Of a DNA stretch of 64,000 bases, positions 27,389 through 37,691 are shown one piece after another (position 1 is the first letter of the stretch; each line of letters starts with the position of its first letter). A model generated the notes under the pieces. It was not told the DNA's origin. It saw only the letters and a program-made list of their open reading frames with translations, and did no database searches. The position numbers and the translations under genes are program-made. The stretch is from Glycomyces sp. YM15 (lineage in GTDB: Bacteria; Actinomycetota; Actinomycetes; Mycobacteriales; Micromonosporaceae). The DNA lies in assembly GCF_016918015.1 (NCBI RefSeq), contig NZ_JAERMK010000001.1, positions 232,225 to 296,224 of the forward strand, in the 5' to 3' direction.

Positions 27389-27997
27389 ATGCGCCTCGTC
27401 GTCCAACGTTTCCTGCTCGCGGTCGCGCTCGCCGTGTCCGCCGTCCTCATCGTCCCCGCGCCGGCCCAAGCGGGCGGCGCCACGATCACGATCTGCCCTT
27501 TCAAGGGCCTCCCGGAGGACTGCTACACGTGGGAGATCCCCATCCTCGAACCCGAGTGGGAGTGGCCTCCCGGCGGATGCCCGGAGTGCCTCCTCTCCAT
27601 CGACATCCTCGACGACCTGGTCGACCCGGCCGTATTCCACGAGTTCAACGCCTACTTCGGCAAGGGCTTCGCGCTCCTCGCCGAATCCCGCTTCGTCCAG
27701 GACCCTGACGCGGCCGAGGAGATGCGATGGGCGTCGGTCGAATACTTCCTGCACGCCGCGAAGGTGATCGAGAAGCACGAGATCGCGCTCGACCAGGTCG
27801 GCTGGTTCGATCCGAAGGCCGGCGAGTGCTTCGAGGACCAGAAGACGCAGCCGTATCTCGACGCTTTCGGGAAGGAGCTCGCCGCCGGAGCACAGGCCTT
27901 CCAGGCGATCGCGGGCGACCCCGACGCCGAACCGAGCATCGAAGCGGCCCTGTCCCACCTCGACGCCGCGCTCGCGGTCTTCGCGAAGACCGCCTGA
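27389..27997 (+). CDS. Secreted protein of unknown function
   Basis: A 202-residue exported protein not recognised from any family. Residues 1-28 are a signal peptide (MRLVVQRFLLAVALAVSAVL, cleavage after PAQA). The first mature 50 residues hold four Cys (CPF, DCY, GCPEC), a Trp/Pro-rich patch (EWEWPPGG) and probable disulfides. The rest is helical, with acidic surface and one more Cys (GECFEDQ). AAGGAG lies five bases before ATG 27389. It stands alone between two terminator regions, so it is a single-gene unit. Confidence 0.7.
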   Translation: MRLVVQRFLLAVALAVSAVLIVPAPAQAGGATITICPFKGLPEDCYTWEIPILEPEWEWPPGGCPECLLSIDILDDLVDPAVFHEFNAYFGKGFALLAESRFVQDPDAAEEMRWASVEYFLHAAKVIEKHEIALDQVGWFDPKAGECFEDQKTQPYLDAFGKELAAGAQAFQAIAGDPDAEPSIEAALSHLDAALAVFAKTA

Positions 27998-28073
27998 CCG
28001 ACCACACGTGCAGTACCCGGCCGGGCGCCCCGCGGCCCCGGCCGGTTCCACGGGCACAGCTCCGCTGCACCCA

Positions 28074-28096
28074 GTGCCATATGACATGTCACGCGT
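28074..28096. repeat. TGTCA/TGACA palindromic element, copy A
   Basis: GTGCCATATGACATGTCACG begins at 28074 and ends in CGT at 28096. Same element as at 28138-28165 and 34672-34699, here lacking the last TGACAC half-site. Located between convergent genes. Confidence 0.65.
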
Positions 28097-28137
28097 CGCT
28101 CGCTGCCGCCGAAACCCGGAGACCCGCTCTGGCCGCT

Positions 28138-28165
28138 GTGCCACATGACATGTCACGTGTGACAC
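28138..28165. repeat. TGTCA/TGACA palindromic element, copy B
   Basis: Starts GTGCCACATGACATGTCACG and ends TGTGACAC at 28165. It contains the symmetric core TGACATGTCA (28146-28155), flanked by half-sites in alternating orientation. 64 bases after copy A in the same convergent intergenic region, just beyond the end of the thioesterase gene. Confidence 0.7.
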
Positions 28166-28189
28166 AGCCCCGACCGACCCGCGACGGCC

Positions 28190-28978
28190 CTACCGCGGCC
28201 GGATCGTCAGCGTCTGGTTCGCGTAGCCCACGTGCCCGGTCTCGTCGTGCAGCACGCTGCTCGTCACCCCGTGCCCGGCCGGGCCGAAGACCACGGTCGT
28301 GTCGAGTCCGAGCCAGTCGCCGACCGGCTGGCGCAGCAGGTGGATCGTCAAGTCCAGGTTGGGGAACAGCCACTCGTCGATGCGCTGCCGCACGCAGATG
28401 CCGTTGGCCGTGTCGACCAGGCCGATCAATCGGGCCAGGTCGCTCGCCGGTTCGCCTTCGACCAGGTCCACCCGCGTCCTGGCCCAGGCCGCGGCCCTGC
28501 CCGGCTTCACCGCGCCGACTGAGCGGAGTTCGACCGAGCCGATGTATCCGCCCGGCCAGACCTCCGTGAGGTCCAGTGCCTCCGACTGCGCCAAGCCCGG
28601 CAGCGGCTCGACCTCGCCGCCCGCCACAGCAGCGGTGTCCAATGAGGCCGCCCGCCAGACCCGGGCCCTCACGGCCGCGCGACCGGCCGAGACCACGACC
28701 GCTTCGAGCAGTTCGATCGTGCGGCCGGGCCGCACCACCGAGACCGTCACCTCGAACGGCTCGATCCCGAGCACGCCGAGGATGTCGACGCCGATCCGGC
28801 CGATGGCCATCCCGTCCGGCCCGCGCTCGGCGCAGAACCGTTCCACCGCATGCGTGATCAGCCCGTTCATCGGGCTGATGTGCTGCTCGGTCGTCGACCA
28901 CGCACCGGTGGTCCACTCGGTCGGCCGAAGGCGGCTCGAGTCGAGCCGGAGGAAGTAGGCAGAGGCGGCTTCGGACAT
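28190..28978 (-). CDS. Acyl-CoA thioesterase II-like protein (double hotdog)
   Basis: A 262-residue protein with two hotdog-fold halves. N-terminal half: STTEQHISPMNGLITHAVERF with the catalytic-type Asn/His region, then GRIGVDILGVLGIEPFEVTVSVVRPGRTIELLEA. C-terminal half: a late LTIHLLRQPVGDWLGLDTTVVFGPAGHGVTSSVLHDETGHVG, the TesB-like signature. It should hydrolyse acyl-CoA esters. GAGGAG is six bases before ATG 28978; the ATG one codon earlier is an alternative. No partner gene. Confidence 0.85.
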   Translation of the reverse strand: MSEAASAYFLRLDSSRLRPTEWTTGAWSTTEQHISPMNGLITHAVERFCAERGPDGMAIGRIGVDILGVLGIEPFEVTVSVVRPGRTIELLEAVVVSAGRAAVRARVWRAASLDTAAVAGGEVEPLPGLAQSEALDLTEVWPGGYIGSVELRSVGAVKPGRAAAWARTRVDLVEGEPASDLARLIGLVDTANGICVRQRIDEWLFPNLDLTIHLLRQPVGDWLGLDTTVVFGPAGHGVTSSVLHDETGHVGYANQTLTIRPR

Positions 28979-29362
28979 CATCGACTCCTCAAAGCGTCCG
29001 GCGAGCGCAATGGCGCCGCCGAGATTCACGGCAGAACTCAGGCGAACGTACCCGCCCCGACGCTCCACCGCCCGACGCCCGGGATCGAACCCGCACCGCA
29101 CCGCCCACGACCGCTACGACTGCGTTCCGCACGGCCGCTTCCGTCGGCGCCGCCCCGGACCGGTCGGCGAACAGCAGATGTGCGGTCCCGACCGCGCTTG
29201 GGCGCCATGCTCAACGCCCGCACGCGCGAGGAGGCGGAGCCGGTCGGGGTCCGGGGAGGCGGGGGCCATGCGCTCATCTCGCCATGCCCGTCCGACAACG
29301 GGTGCGAACGTCCGCGCACCGAACGCCCGGCCGGAGGCCGGGCGCGGTGGTCGCCGTTTCGT
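28979..29362. other. Gene-free region between thioesterase and VOC genes
   Basis: 384 bases with no convincing coding potential in any frame. The first 60 bases should hold the thioesterase promoter (minus strand). I saw no hairpin, repeat or motif of the kinds found elsewhere in the window. Confidence 0.4.
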
Positions 29363-29767
29363 CTACTGCTGCTTGATGCGGACCATGTTGCCCGCCGGGT
29401 CGCGGAAGGCGCAGTCGCGGATGCCGTACGGCTGGTCGGTGGGCTCCTGCACGACTTCGGCGGTCTCCTGGAGCTTCGCGAAGACCTCGTCGAGGTCGGG
29501 CGTCGACAGGTTGATGGAGGCGTAGGTGCCCTTGGCCATCATCTCGGCGATGGTGGCGCGCTCCTCGTCGGTGATGCCGGGGTCGGCCGCCGGCGGGTGC
29601 AGGACGATGGAGACGTCCGGCTGCCCGGCGGGCCCGACGGTGATCCAGCGCATGCCCTCGTAGCCGACGTCGTTCCGGACTTCGAAGCCGAGCACGTCCC
29701 GGTAGAACTCCAGGGCGGCTTCAGGATCGTTCTGCGGCAGGTAGGCCTGGTAAATGTTGATGTCCAT
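29363..29767 (-). CDS. VOC-family (glyoxalase-like) protein, single module
   Basis: A 134-residue single VOC module: QAYLPQNDPEAALEFYRDVLGFEVRNDV, GMRWITVGP, and the C-terminal DCAFRDPAGNMVRIKQQ. Metal ligands of the family are partly replaced by Gln/Glu, so catalysis is not assured; it may bind a toxic ligand. There is no ribosome site, but TAGGCT lies exactly 7 bases before ATG, which suggests a leaderless transcript. It lies ten bases after the AraC gene and could also be read from the AraC transcript. Related to the VOC gene at 1-384 by promoter, not by close sequence. Confidence 0.88.
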   Translation of the reverse strand: MDINIYQAYLPQNDPEAALEFYRDVLGFEVRNDVGYEGMRWITVGPAGQPDVSIVLHPPAADPGITDEERATIAEMMAKGTYASINLSTPDLDEVFAKLQETAEVVQEPTDQPYGIRDCAFRDPAGNMVRIKQQ

Positions 29768-29817
29768 GCGGGCAAGCCTATTTCTTGGCGGTGCCGGGTG
29801 CTTCTCGATTCCTGATC
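29765..29817 (-). promoter_or_regulatory. Leaderless promoter with shared 18-bp motif, copy 2 (inside AraC gene 3' end)
   Basis: Minus strand: GATCAGGAATCGAGAAGC (29817-29800), 19 bases, TAGGCT (29780-29775), 7 bases, ATG (29767-29765). The motif is in the last codons of the AraC gene and encodes part of its end (RNREA). Confidence 0.7.
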
Positions 29818-30227
29818 GGTCTGCTGATCTGCTTGGAGACGCACGCCGGGATGCCCTCGGTCGCGGCGGCGGCCTTCTCCTTGTAGACGCTCGGCGGCAT
29901 GCCGACCAGTTCGGTGAACCGGGTGCTGAACGTGCCGAGCGAAGAGGACCCGACCGCGAAGCACACCTCGGTCACGCTCATCTCGCCGATGCGCAGCAGG
30001 GCCATCGCGCGTTCGATGCGCCGCGTCATCAGGTACGAGTAGACCGATTCGCCGTACGCGGCTTTGAACTCGCGGCTGAGGTGCCCGGCCGACATGTGGA
30101 CGCCGTGCGCGAGGGCCTCGACGTTGAGCGGTTCGGTGTACTCGCGGTCGATGCGGTCGCGCACTCGCCGCAGGAGCGCGAGGTCGCGCAGGCGCTGCGC
30201 TGAGGTCGGTCGGCTGGTCACGGGCAT
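29778..30227 (-). CDS. AraC-family regulator, HTH-only type
   Basis: A 149-residue protein consisting almost wholly of the AraC/XylS DNA-binding domain. HTH1 is around residues 30-55 (LNVEALAHGVHMSAGHLSREFKAAYG). HTH2 is around 82-105 (MSVTEVCFAVGSSSLGTFSTRFTELVGMPPSVYKE). A short tail follows, with Cys (IPACVSKQ) and the end ISRPIRNREAPGTAKK. No ligand-binding domain, so it may respond to redox (the single tail Cys), level, or a partner. Likely activator of the VOC gene downstream and of the promoters sharing its motif (inference). ATG 30227 has an AT-rich box (CACAATATG) and may itself be leaderless. Confidence 0.88.
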   Translation of the reverse strand: MPVTSRPTSAQRLRDLALLRRVRDRIDREYTEPLNVEALAHGVHMSAGHLSREFKAAYGESVYSYLMTRRIERAMALLRIGEMSVTEVCFAVGSSSLGTFSTRFTELVGMPPSVYKEKAAAATEGIPACVSKQISRPIRNREAPGTAKK

Positions 30228-30379
30228 ATTGTGCCACCGCGTGCAACCTCCGGCCAATGGCGACGCCTCCAGGCGGGCGCCCGGCCTCGGGGGGCATCGG
30301 GCGTCCGCTCCGGAGGGGGTCGGCCGGAAGCGCCGCACGCCCGCGACGAGTCGCGGGCGTGCGGTCGGGTAGGTGCCGG

Positions 30380-32749
<2,370 letters not shown>

Positions 32750-32752
<3 letters not shown>

Positions 32753-32802
32753 GATCGCCACTCTAGAGGGACGGTCCGACGCTCGCTTCTCGATTCCTGA
32801 CC
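32750..32802 (-). promoter_or_regulatory. Leaderless promoter with shared 18-bp motif, copy 3
   Basis: Minus strand: GGTCAGGAATCGAGAAGC (32802-32785), 19 bases, TAGAGT (32765-32760), 7 bases, ATG (32752-32750). Spacing is identical to copy 2. Confidence 0.7.
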
Positions 32803-32835
32803 GGATCGACCCCGCGCATTCCGCCTGCGAAAACG

Positions 32836-33801
32836 CTATTCGGCGGCGAGTTTCGCGAACCGTTCGGGCCGCGGCCACTTGACGTCGGAGGCCCAGCCCG
32901 CGCGCTCCAGGAACCAGATGATCCGGGCGGACGTGTCGATCTGCCCGCGTCTGACGCCGTGGCGCGCGCACGTCGGGTCGGCGTGGTGGGAGTTGTGCCA
33001 GGACTCGCCGCCGGAGAGCAGCGCGAGCGGCCAGAAGTTCGCGGCCTTGTCGCGGCTCTTGAACGGGCGCTCGCCGATCATGTGGCAGATCGAGTTCGTC
33101 GACCACGTGGCGTGGTGCAGCGCGGAGACGCGGACCAGGCTCGCCCAGAAGAACGCCGTCAGCGCGCCCGTCCAGGACATCGTGATGAGCCCGCCGAGCA
33201 CGGCCGGCAGGAAGAACGTCGCCACCGTCCACACCCAGAACAGGTTGTCGACCATGACGAGGTCGCGGTCGCGGCGGAGGTCCGGAGCGAAGCGCTCCTC
33301 GTTGGAGGTATTGCGCGGCTGGAACATCCAGCCCATGTGCGCGTGCCAGAAGCCCCTGGTCAGGGCCAGCGAGGAGGTGCCGAACAGCCACGGCGAGTGC
33401 GGGTCGCCCTCTTTGTCGGAGAACGCGTGATGGCGGCGGTGGTCGGCGACCCAGGTGATGAGCGGGCCCTGCACCGCCATGCTGCCGAGGATCGCCAGCG
33501 CGATCTTCACGGGCCGGTTCGGTCTGAACGAGCCGTGCGTGAAGAGGCGGTGGAAGCCGACGGTGACGCCGTGGAGGGTGAGGAGGTAGAAGCCGACGGC
33601 GATGCCGATGTCGGTCCAGCTGAGCAGGCCGGTCGTCCATGCGAGCGGGACGGCGGCGGCGAGCGCGGCCATCGGCACGAGCAGGAAGAGGTAGATGAGG
33701 GACTGGCGACCGGCGTCGCGCACGTCGCCGTGGATGGGCCTGGGCCCTGCCTTGTCCGCCGGGGAGGCGGGAGGGGGGCTGGTCTGCGTGATGGTCGCCA
33801 T
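32836..33801 (-). CDS. Membrane acyl-CoA (delta-9 type) desaturase
   Basis: A 321-residue desaturase with the three histidine boxes of the di-iron family: HRLFTH (84-89), HRRHH (121-125) and HNSHH (269-273). Hydrophobic spans lie near 33-55, 62-80, 100-115 and 190-225. It inserts a cis double bond into acyl-CoA or acyl chains, adjusting membrane fluidity. It probably has its own promoter; a gap of 153 bases separates it from the two-component regulator upstream on the same strand, and control by that system is possible by analogy with DesK/DesR of Bacillus. Confidence 0.93.
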   Translation of the reverse strand: MATITQTSPPPASPADKAGPRPIHGDVRDAGRQSLIYLFLLVPMAALAAAVPLAWTTGLLSWTDIGIAVGFYLLTLHGVTVGFHRLFTHGSFRPNRPVKIALAILGSMAVQGPLITWVADHRRHHAFSDKEGDPHSPWLFGTSSLALTRGFWHAHMGWMFQPRNTSNEERFAPDLRRDRDLVMVDNLFWVWTVATFFLPAVLGGLITMSWTGALTAFFWASLVRVSALHHATWSTNSICHMIGERPFKSRDKAANFWPLALLSGGESWHNSHHADPTCARHGVRRGQIDTSARIIWFLERAGWASDVKWPRPERFAKLAAE

Positions 33802-33954
33802 CGCACGTCCTCGCTTTCGATTCGTCCGACGGTGCGTTCGAACGGCACTGCAATCGTCGTCTCGTGCGGGCTCGTGCGCAGTGGGGCGGATCGGTGCGTT
33901 TCGGGCCGCCGATGCCCCTCGTCACAGGGGGCGTAGGCCCCTTCCCCGGTGCGG

Positions 33955-34596
33955 TCAGTTGCCTTCGAGGTAGGCGAGGACGGCGAGGACGCGGCGGTTG
34001 TCGTCCTCGGACTGGCCGAGGCCGAGCTTGCGGAACACGTTCGCGGAGTGCTTGCCGACGGCCTTCTCGGTGATGAACAGGCTCGCGGCGATCGCGGCGT
34101 TGGTGCGGCCTTCGGCCATGAGGCCCAGGACCTCGAGCTCGCGCGGGGTGAGCGCGTCGAGGCGGTTCTGCTGCCGGCCGAGGAGGCGGGCGACGACCTC
34201 GGGGTCCATGGCGGTGCCGCCGGCGGCGACGCGGCGCAGGGCCTCGATGAACTCGGCGACGTTGGAGACGCGGTCCTTGAGGAGGTAGCCGACGCCGCCG
34301 CGGCGGTCCCCGAGGAGTTCGCGCGCGTACAGCTGCTCGACGTACTGGGAGAGCACGAGGATCGGGAGGGCCGGGATGTGGCGGCGGGCCTCGATGGCAG
34401 CGCGCAGGCCCTCGTCGGTGAACGTGGGGGGCAGGCGGATGTCGACCACGGCCACGTCGGGCCGGTGCTTGAGGAGGGCGGCGGCGAGCGCGGGTCCGTT
34501 GTCGACCGCCTCGACCACGTGGAAGTCGTGGGCTTCGAGCATGCGGGTCAGTCCGTCGCGCAGGAGCGAGTGGTCTTCGGCGAGGACGACGTCCAT
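33955..34596 (-). CDS. NarL/LuxR-type response regulator
   Basis: A 213-residue regulator. Receiver: LAEDHSLLRDGL at the start, phosphoacceptor Asp52 in VVDIRLPP, LSQY and LLKDRV (Lys near 107). A LuxR helix-turn-helix lies at the end (LTPRELEVLGLMAEGRTNAAIAASLFITEKAVGKHSANVFRKLGL). It pairs with the histidine kinase 118 bases upstream on the same strand; the next gene downstream is a desaturase. Confidence 0.93.
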   Translation of the reverse strand: MDVVLAEDHSLLRDGLTRMLEAHDFHVVEAVDNGPALAAALLKHRPDVAVVDIRLPPTFTDEGLRAAIEARRHIPALPILVLSQYVEQLYARELLGDRRGGVGYLLKDRVSNVAEFIEALRRVAAGGTAMDPEVVARLLGRQQNRLDALTPRELEVLGLMAEGRTNAAIAASLFITEKAVGKHSANVFRKLGLGQSEDDNRRVLAVLAYLEGN

Positions 34597-34671
34597 CTGG
34601 CACTCCTAGTTGTTCAGCTCGATCATGCAACGTCTCCGGTCGGCGGCGGCATCGGTTCGGTGCCATGCGCT

Positions 34672-34699
34672 GTGTCATATGACATGTCACGCGTGACAC
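34672..34699. repeat. TGTCA/TGACA palindromic element, copy C (best copy)
   Basis: The full 28-bp element: TGTCA-TA-TGACA-TGTCA-CGCG-TGACA, giving three nested palindromes (TGTCATATGACA, TGACATGTCA, TGTCACGCGTGACA). Situated between the kinase and regulator genes of a two-component pair, unlike copies A and B, which lie between convergent genes. Confidence 0.75.
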
Positions 34700-34714
34700 G
34701 CCGCCTTGCCCGCC

Positions 34715-36019
34715 TCAGCCCGGCTGCTGCCTCGCCGCATTATGGGCGCTGCCGGGCCCCACCGCGGCGGCGGGGATGGTCATGGTGACGATCGTGGGGC
34801 CCCCTTCGGGGCTGTCGACCTTGACCGTGCCGTCGAACGCGGCGAGGCGTCGGCGCACACCGTCGAGTCCGCCTCCGGCGGAGAAGGACGCGCCGCCGAC
34901 GCCGTCGTCGCGGACCTCGATCACCACCTGGTCCTGGTCGCGGTTGACGACGACCTGCACGTGGGTGGCCTCGGCGTGCTTCGTGATGTTGGTGAGGACC
35001 TCGTTCGTCGCGAAGTACGCGGCGGCCTCCAGCGGCGCGGGCAGCTTGTCGATCAGACGGTCCACAACGGACACCGGGAGTGGGTGGTCGAGGGCCATCG
35101 CCTGCAGCGCACCGGTGAAGCCCCGGTCGGCCAGCACCGGCGGGTGGATGCCGCGCACCAGTTGCCGGATCTCCTCCAGCGCATCCGAGCAGGCCTGCCG
35201 GGCCTCGCCGACGAGCGCCGCGGCCTGGTCGGGCCGCTGCTGCGAGAGCAGTTCCTCGGCCATGCCGAGGGTGAGGCTGAGCGCGGCGATGCGCGCCTGC
35301 GCGCCGTCGTGCAGGTCCCGTTCGATCCGGCGCAGCTCGGCCGCGGCATGGCCGGCGGTCTGGTCGCGGGCCTGCCGCAGCTCCGAGACCCGCTCGGTCA
35401 GCAGGGCTTTCGCGGTGGGCCCGAGCAGCAGTACGCCGAGGTGCGCGTACCAGCGCAGGAACAGTTCGCCCCAGCGCCACCAGGCGACGCCGCAGGCCAG
35501 CGCGAACGGCACGAGCATGAGCGTCTTGGCGGGCGTGTCGAACTCGTAGAACCCGAAGTCGTTGACGAACGGGCTCGGCGCGGCGTGGAAGACCGTGGCG
35601 AGCAGCAGCGGCTGCACCAGGTAGTAGACGGCGATGCCGAAGACACCGAGGTAGAGGAGGTTGACGACGAACCCGAGGGTCGCGTCGATCGCGAGCCAGG
35701 CGAAGTCGCGCCAGGTGGCGGCCTCGCGGATGAGCCACAGGGCCTGCTGGTCGAAGCGGCCCTTCGCGCGGGGCCGGTACGGGACGGGGATGTGGACGCC
35801 GAGCTGCTCGCCGATGACGCGCCGCTGGGTGTTGGCCCAGATGCGGATGGCGAGGAGGACGAAGACGGCGACGGGGATGCCGATCCAGAAGACGACGAGC
35901 ACGCCGGTGACGATCGCGGCGGCCAGGAGCGCCCCTGCTACGAGGGTGAGGCTGAATCGCAGGACCGACCAGCCCGGGAGGGCCAGACGCCGCGTGATGG
36001 GATTGGCCGGTATCGACAT
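34715..36019 (-). CDS. NarL-type sensor histidine kinase with membrane sensor domain
   Basis: A 434-residue kinase. The N-terminal half is a membrane sensor of the PF13796-like kind with four hydrophobic segments (about 20-62, 107-145, 163-180 region). Dimerisation helix with phosphoacceptor His237 in ERDLHDGAQARIAAL (HisKA_3). ATPase motifs: NEVLTNITKHA and DDGVGGA, then GGGLDGVRRRL. It acts with the response regulator encoded next. Signal unknown; the four-helix membrane sensor and the neighbouring desaturase suggest membrane-state sensing (inference). Confidence 0.92.
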   Translation of the reverse strand: MSIPANPITRRLALPGWSVLRFSLTLVAGALLAAAIVTGVLVVFWIGIPVAVFVLLAIRIWANTQRRVIGEQLGVHIPVPYRPRAKGRFDQQALWLIREAATWRDFAWLAIDATLGFVVNLLYLGVFGIAVYYLVQPLLLATVFHAAPSPFVNDFGFYEFDTPAKTLMLVPFALACGVAWWRWGELFLRWYAHLGVLLLGPTAKALLTERVSELRQARDQTAGHAAAELRRIERDLHDGAQARIAALSLTLGMAEELLSQQRPDQAAALVGEARQACSDALEEIRQLVRGIHPPVLADRGFTGALQAMALDHPLPVSVVDRLIDKLPAPLEAAAYFATNEVLTNITKHAEATHVQVVVNRDQDQVVIEVRDDGVGGASFSAGGGLDGVRRRLAAFDGTVKVDSPEGGPTIVTMTIPAAAVGPGSAHNAARQQPG

Positions 36020-36141
36020 GGTGCGGCAAGCCTACCTGCTGCTTTTCTGTCTTCCCCGCCGCTGCCTGCGGCGCGACCGCTGCGGCCGTGCCGCTCGCTA
36101 GGCTGGGGCCTGCCTTTCCATTATCGCAGAGGGGGACCGGT

Positions 36142-36945
36142 ATGGCCGAGGGAACGTGGGCGCTGGTCACGGGCGCTTCGGCGGGTCTCGGGTCGGCCTT
36201 CGCGCGGCAGTTGGCGGCGCGAGGGCACCGTCTGGTCCTGGTGGCGCGGTCGGAGGCGAAGCTCGAGGCGCTGGCCGCGGAGCTGCGCGCCTCGTACGGC
36301 GTGGAGGCGCGGGTGGCGGTGCAGGACTTGGCGGTTCCGGGCGCTGCGGAGCGGATCGCGGAGGCCGTGGCGGCGGCTGGGATCGCGGTCGAGGTGCTGG
36401 TGAACAACGCGGGGATCGGCACGTTCGGCCGGGACGCGGAGATCGACGCCGACTACAACCGCGATGTGACGATGGTGAACGTGGTGGCGGTCGCCGATCT
36501 GGTGCAGCGGTTCCTGCCGGGGATGGTCGCGCGCGGGTCGGGGGCGGTGGTGAACGTGTCGTCGATGGCGGGGTTCCAGCCGCAGCCGTACATGGCGCTG
36601 TACGCGGCGACGAAGGCGTTCGTCGTGAATTACAGCCTCGGATTGTGGGTCGAGACGAAGGGCACGGGCGTGAAGGTGCTGGCGGTGTGCCCGGGTCCGG
36701 TGGACACGGACTTCCCGATCGCGAACGGGATCAAGTACGACGAGCGGCGCCTGGGCTGGCTGCTGGCCGACCCGGAGTCGATCGTGCGGCAGTCGCTGCG
36801 GGCGCTCGACGGCGACAAGGGCTACGTGGTGCCGGACTGGAAGAACTGGCCTGAGGCGCATCTGCTGCCGAGGCGTCCGCGGCGGCTCATGACCCGCCTG
36901 ATCGGCCTGGTCCTGCGCCGCTTCGCGGACTACCAGCGCCGCTGA
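36142..36945 (+). CDS. Short-chain dehydrogenase/reductase
   Basis: A 267-residue classical SDR. TGASAGLG (residues 10-17) binds NADP(H), NNAG at 88-91, catalytic Ser141 region (NVSSMAG) with Tyr154-x-x-x-Lys158 in YAATK, and CPGPVDTDF. The basic C-terminus (PRRPRRLMTRLIGLVLRRF) suggests membrane association, as in acyl-reductase-like SDRs. AGAGGGGGA precedes ATG 36142. Single gene, divergent from the kinase. Confidence 0.9.
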   Translation: MAEGTWALVTGASAGLGSAFARQLAARGHRLVLVARSEAKLEALAAELRASYGVEARVAVQDLAVPGAAERIAEAVAAAGIAVEVLVNNAGIGTFGRDAEIDADYNRDVTMVNVVAVADLVQRFLPGMVARGSGAVVNVSSMAGFQPQPYMALYAATKAFVVNYSLGLWVETKGTGVKVLAVCPGPVDTDFPIANGIKYDERRLGWLLADPESIVRQSLRALDGDKGYVVPDWKNWPEAHLLPRRPRRLMTRLIGLVLRRFADYQRR

Positions 36946-37025
36946 CTTCAGCTGACCGCCGTCGGCTTTCACTGGTTTCGTCGGCTTCGATCGCGGCCGC
37001 CGAGTCACCTGAAGAAGTGGCGCGC

Positions 37026-37691
37026 TCAGACGACCCGGGCGATCGAGAGGCCGTCGTAGCCCTTGACGCCCACGGTCTGCATGACGGTGCCTTCCAGTCG
37101 CGGGTCCGCCGCCACCTTTTCCAGATAGGACCGCACGCCTTGCACGTTGGGGTCCCTGCTGAGCCCGTCCGCCACGGCCCCGCCGCGCACCACGTTGTCG
37201 GCCACGATGAGTCCGCCCGGCCGCGTCAGCTGGAGCGACCAGTCCAGATAGTCCGGATACCCGCCCTTGTCGGCGTCGATGAAGACCATGTCGAAGGGTT
37301 CGCCGCCTTCGGCGGCCAGCTTCGGGAGGCTCTCGGCGGCGGCGCCGACACGGATCTCGACGATCCCCACGAGTCCCGCGCGGGCGATGTTCCCGCTCGC
37401 GACCTCGGCGTGCCGGGGGCTGTATTCGAGGCTGACGAGGTGCCCGTCCTTGGGCAGGGCCCGCGCCATCCAGATCGCGCTGTAGCCGCCGAGCGTCCCG
37501 ATCTCGAGCACGCGCTTCGCGCCGAGCGTCTTCGCGAGCAGGTACAGGAGCTTCCCCTGGGCGGCCGACACGGAGATCGGCGGCAGCCCGGCCCGCTGCG
37601 CGGCGGCGGTCGCCTCGGTGAGGGCCTCGTCCTCACCGACGATCAGCGAGGTGAGGAACGTGTCGACTTCGGTCCATTGCGCCTGGCCCAT
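37026..37691 (-). CDS. SAM-dependent O-methyltransferase (catechol/caffeoyl-CoA type)
   Basis: A 221-residue class I methyltransferase. SAM motif LEIGTLGGYSAIWMARALP (residues about 60-78), acidic Asp/Glu in VSLEYS, the metal-binding FIDADKGGYPDYLDW and ADNVVRGG. Length and motifs match the Mg2+-dependent family 3 O-methyltransferases. Natural substrate unknown. Divergent from the SsgA-like gene. Confidence 0.92.
   Translation of the reverse strand: MGQAQWTEVDTFLTSLIVGEDEALTEATAAAQRAGLPPISVSAAQGKLLYLLAKTLGAKRVLEIGTLGGYSAIWMARALPKDGHLVSLEYSPRHAEVASGNIARAGLVGIVEIRVGAAAESLPKLAAEGGEPFDMVFIDADKGGYPDYLDWSLQLTRPGGLIVADNVVRGGAVADGLSRDPNVQGVRSYLEKVAADPRLEGTVMQTVGVKGYDGLSIARVV

Noticed and set aside
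28138-28165. ParB (parS) site
   Set aside because: The parS consensus TGTTNCACGTGAAACA is not matched; only a superficial palindromic likeness.
29078-29096. tRNA-like T-arm sequence (CGGGATCGAACCCG) in the gap before the VOC gene
   Set aside because: The T-stem does not pair fully and no anticodon or acceptor stem can be built around it.
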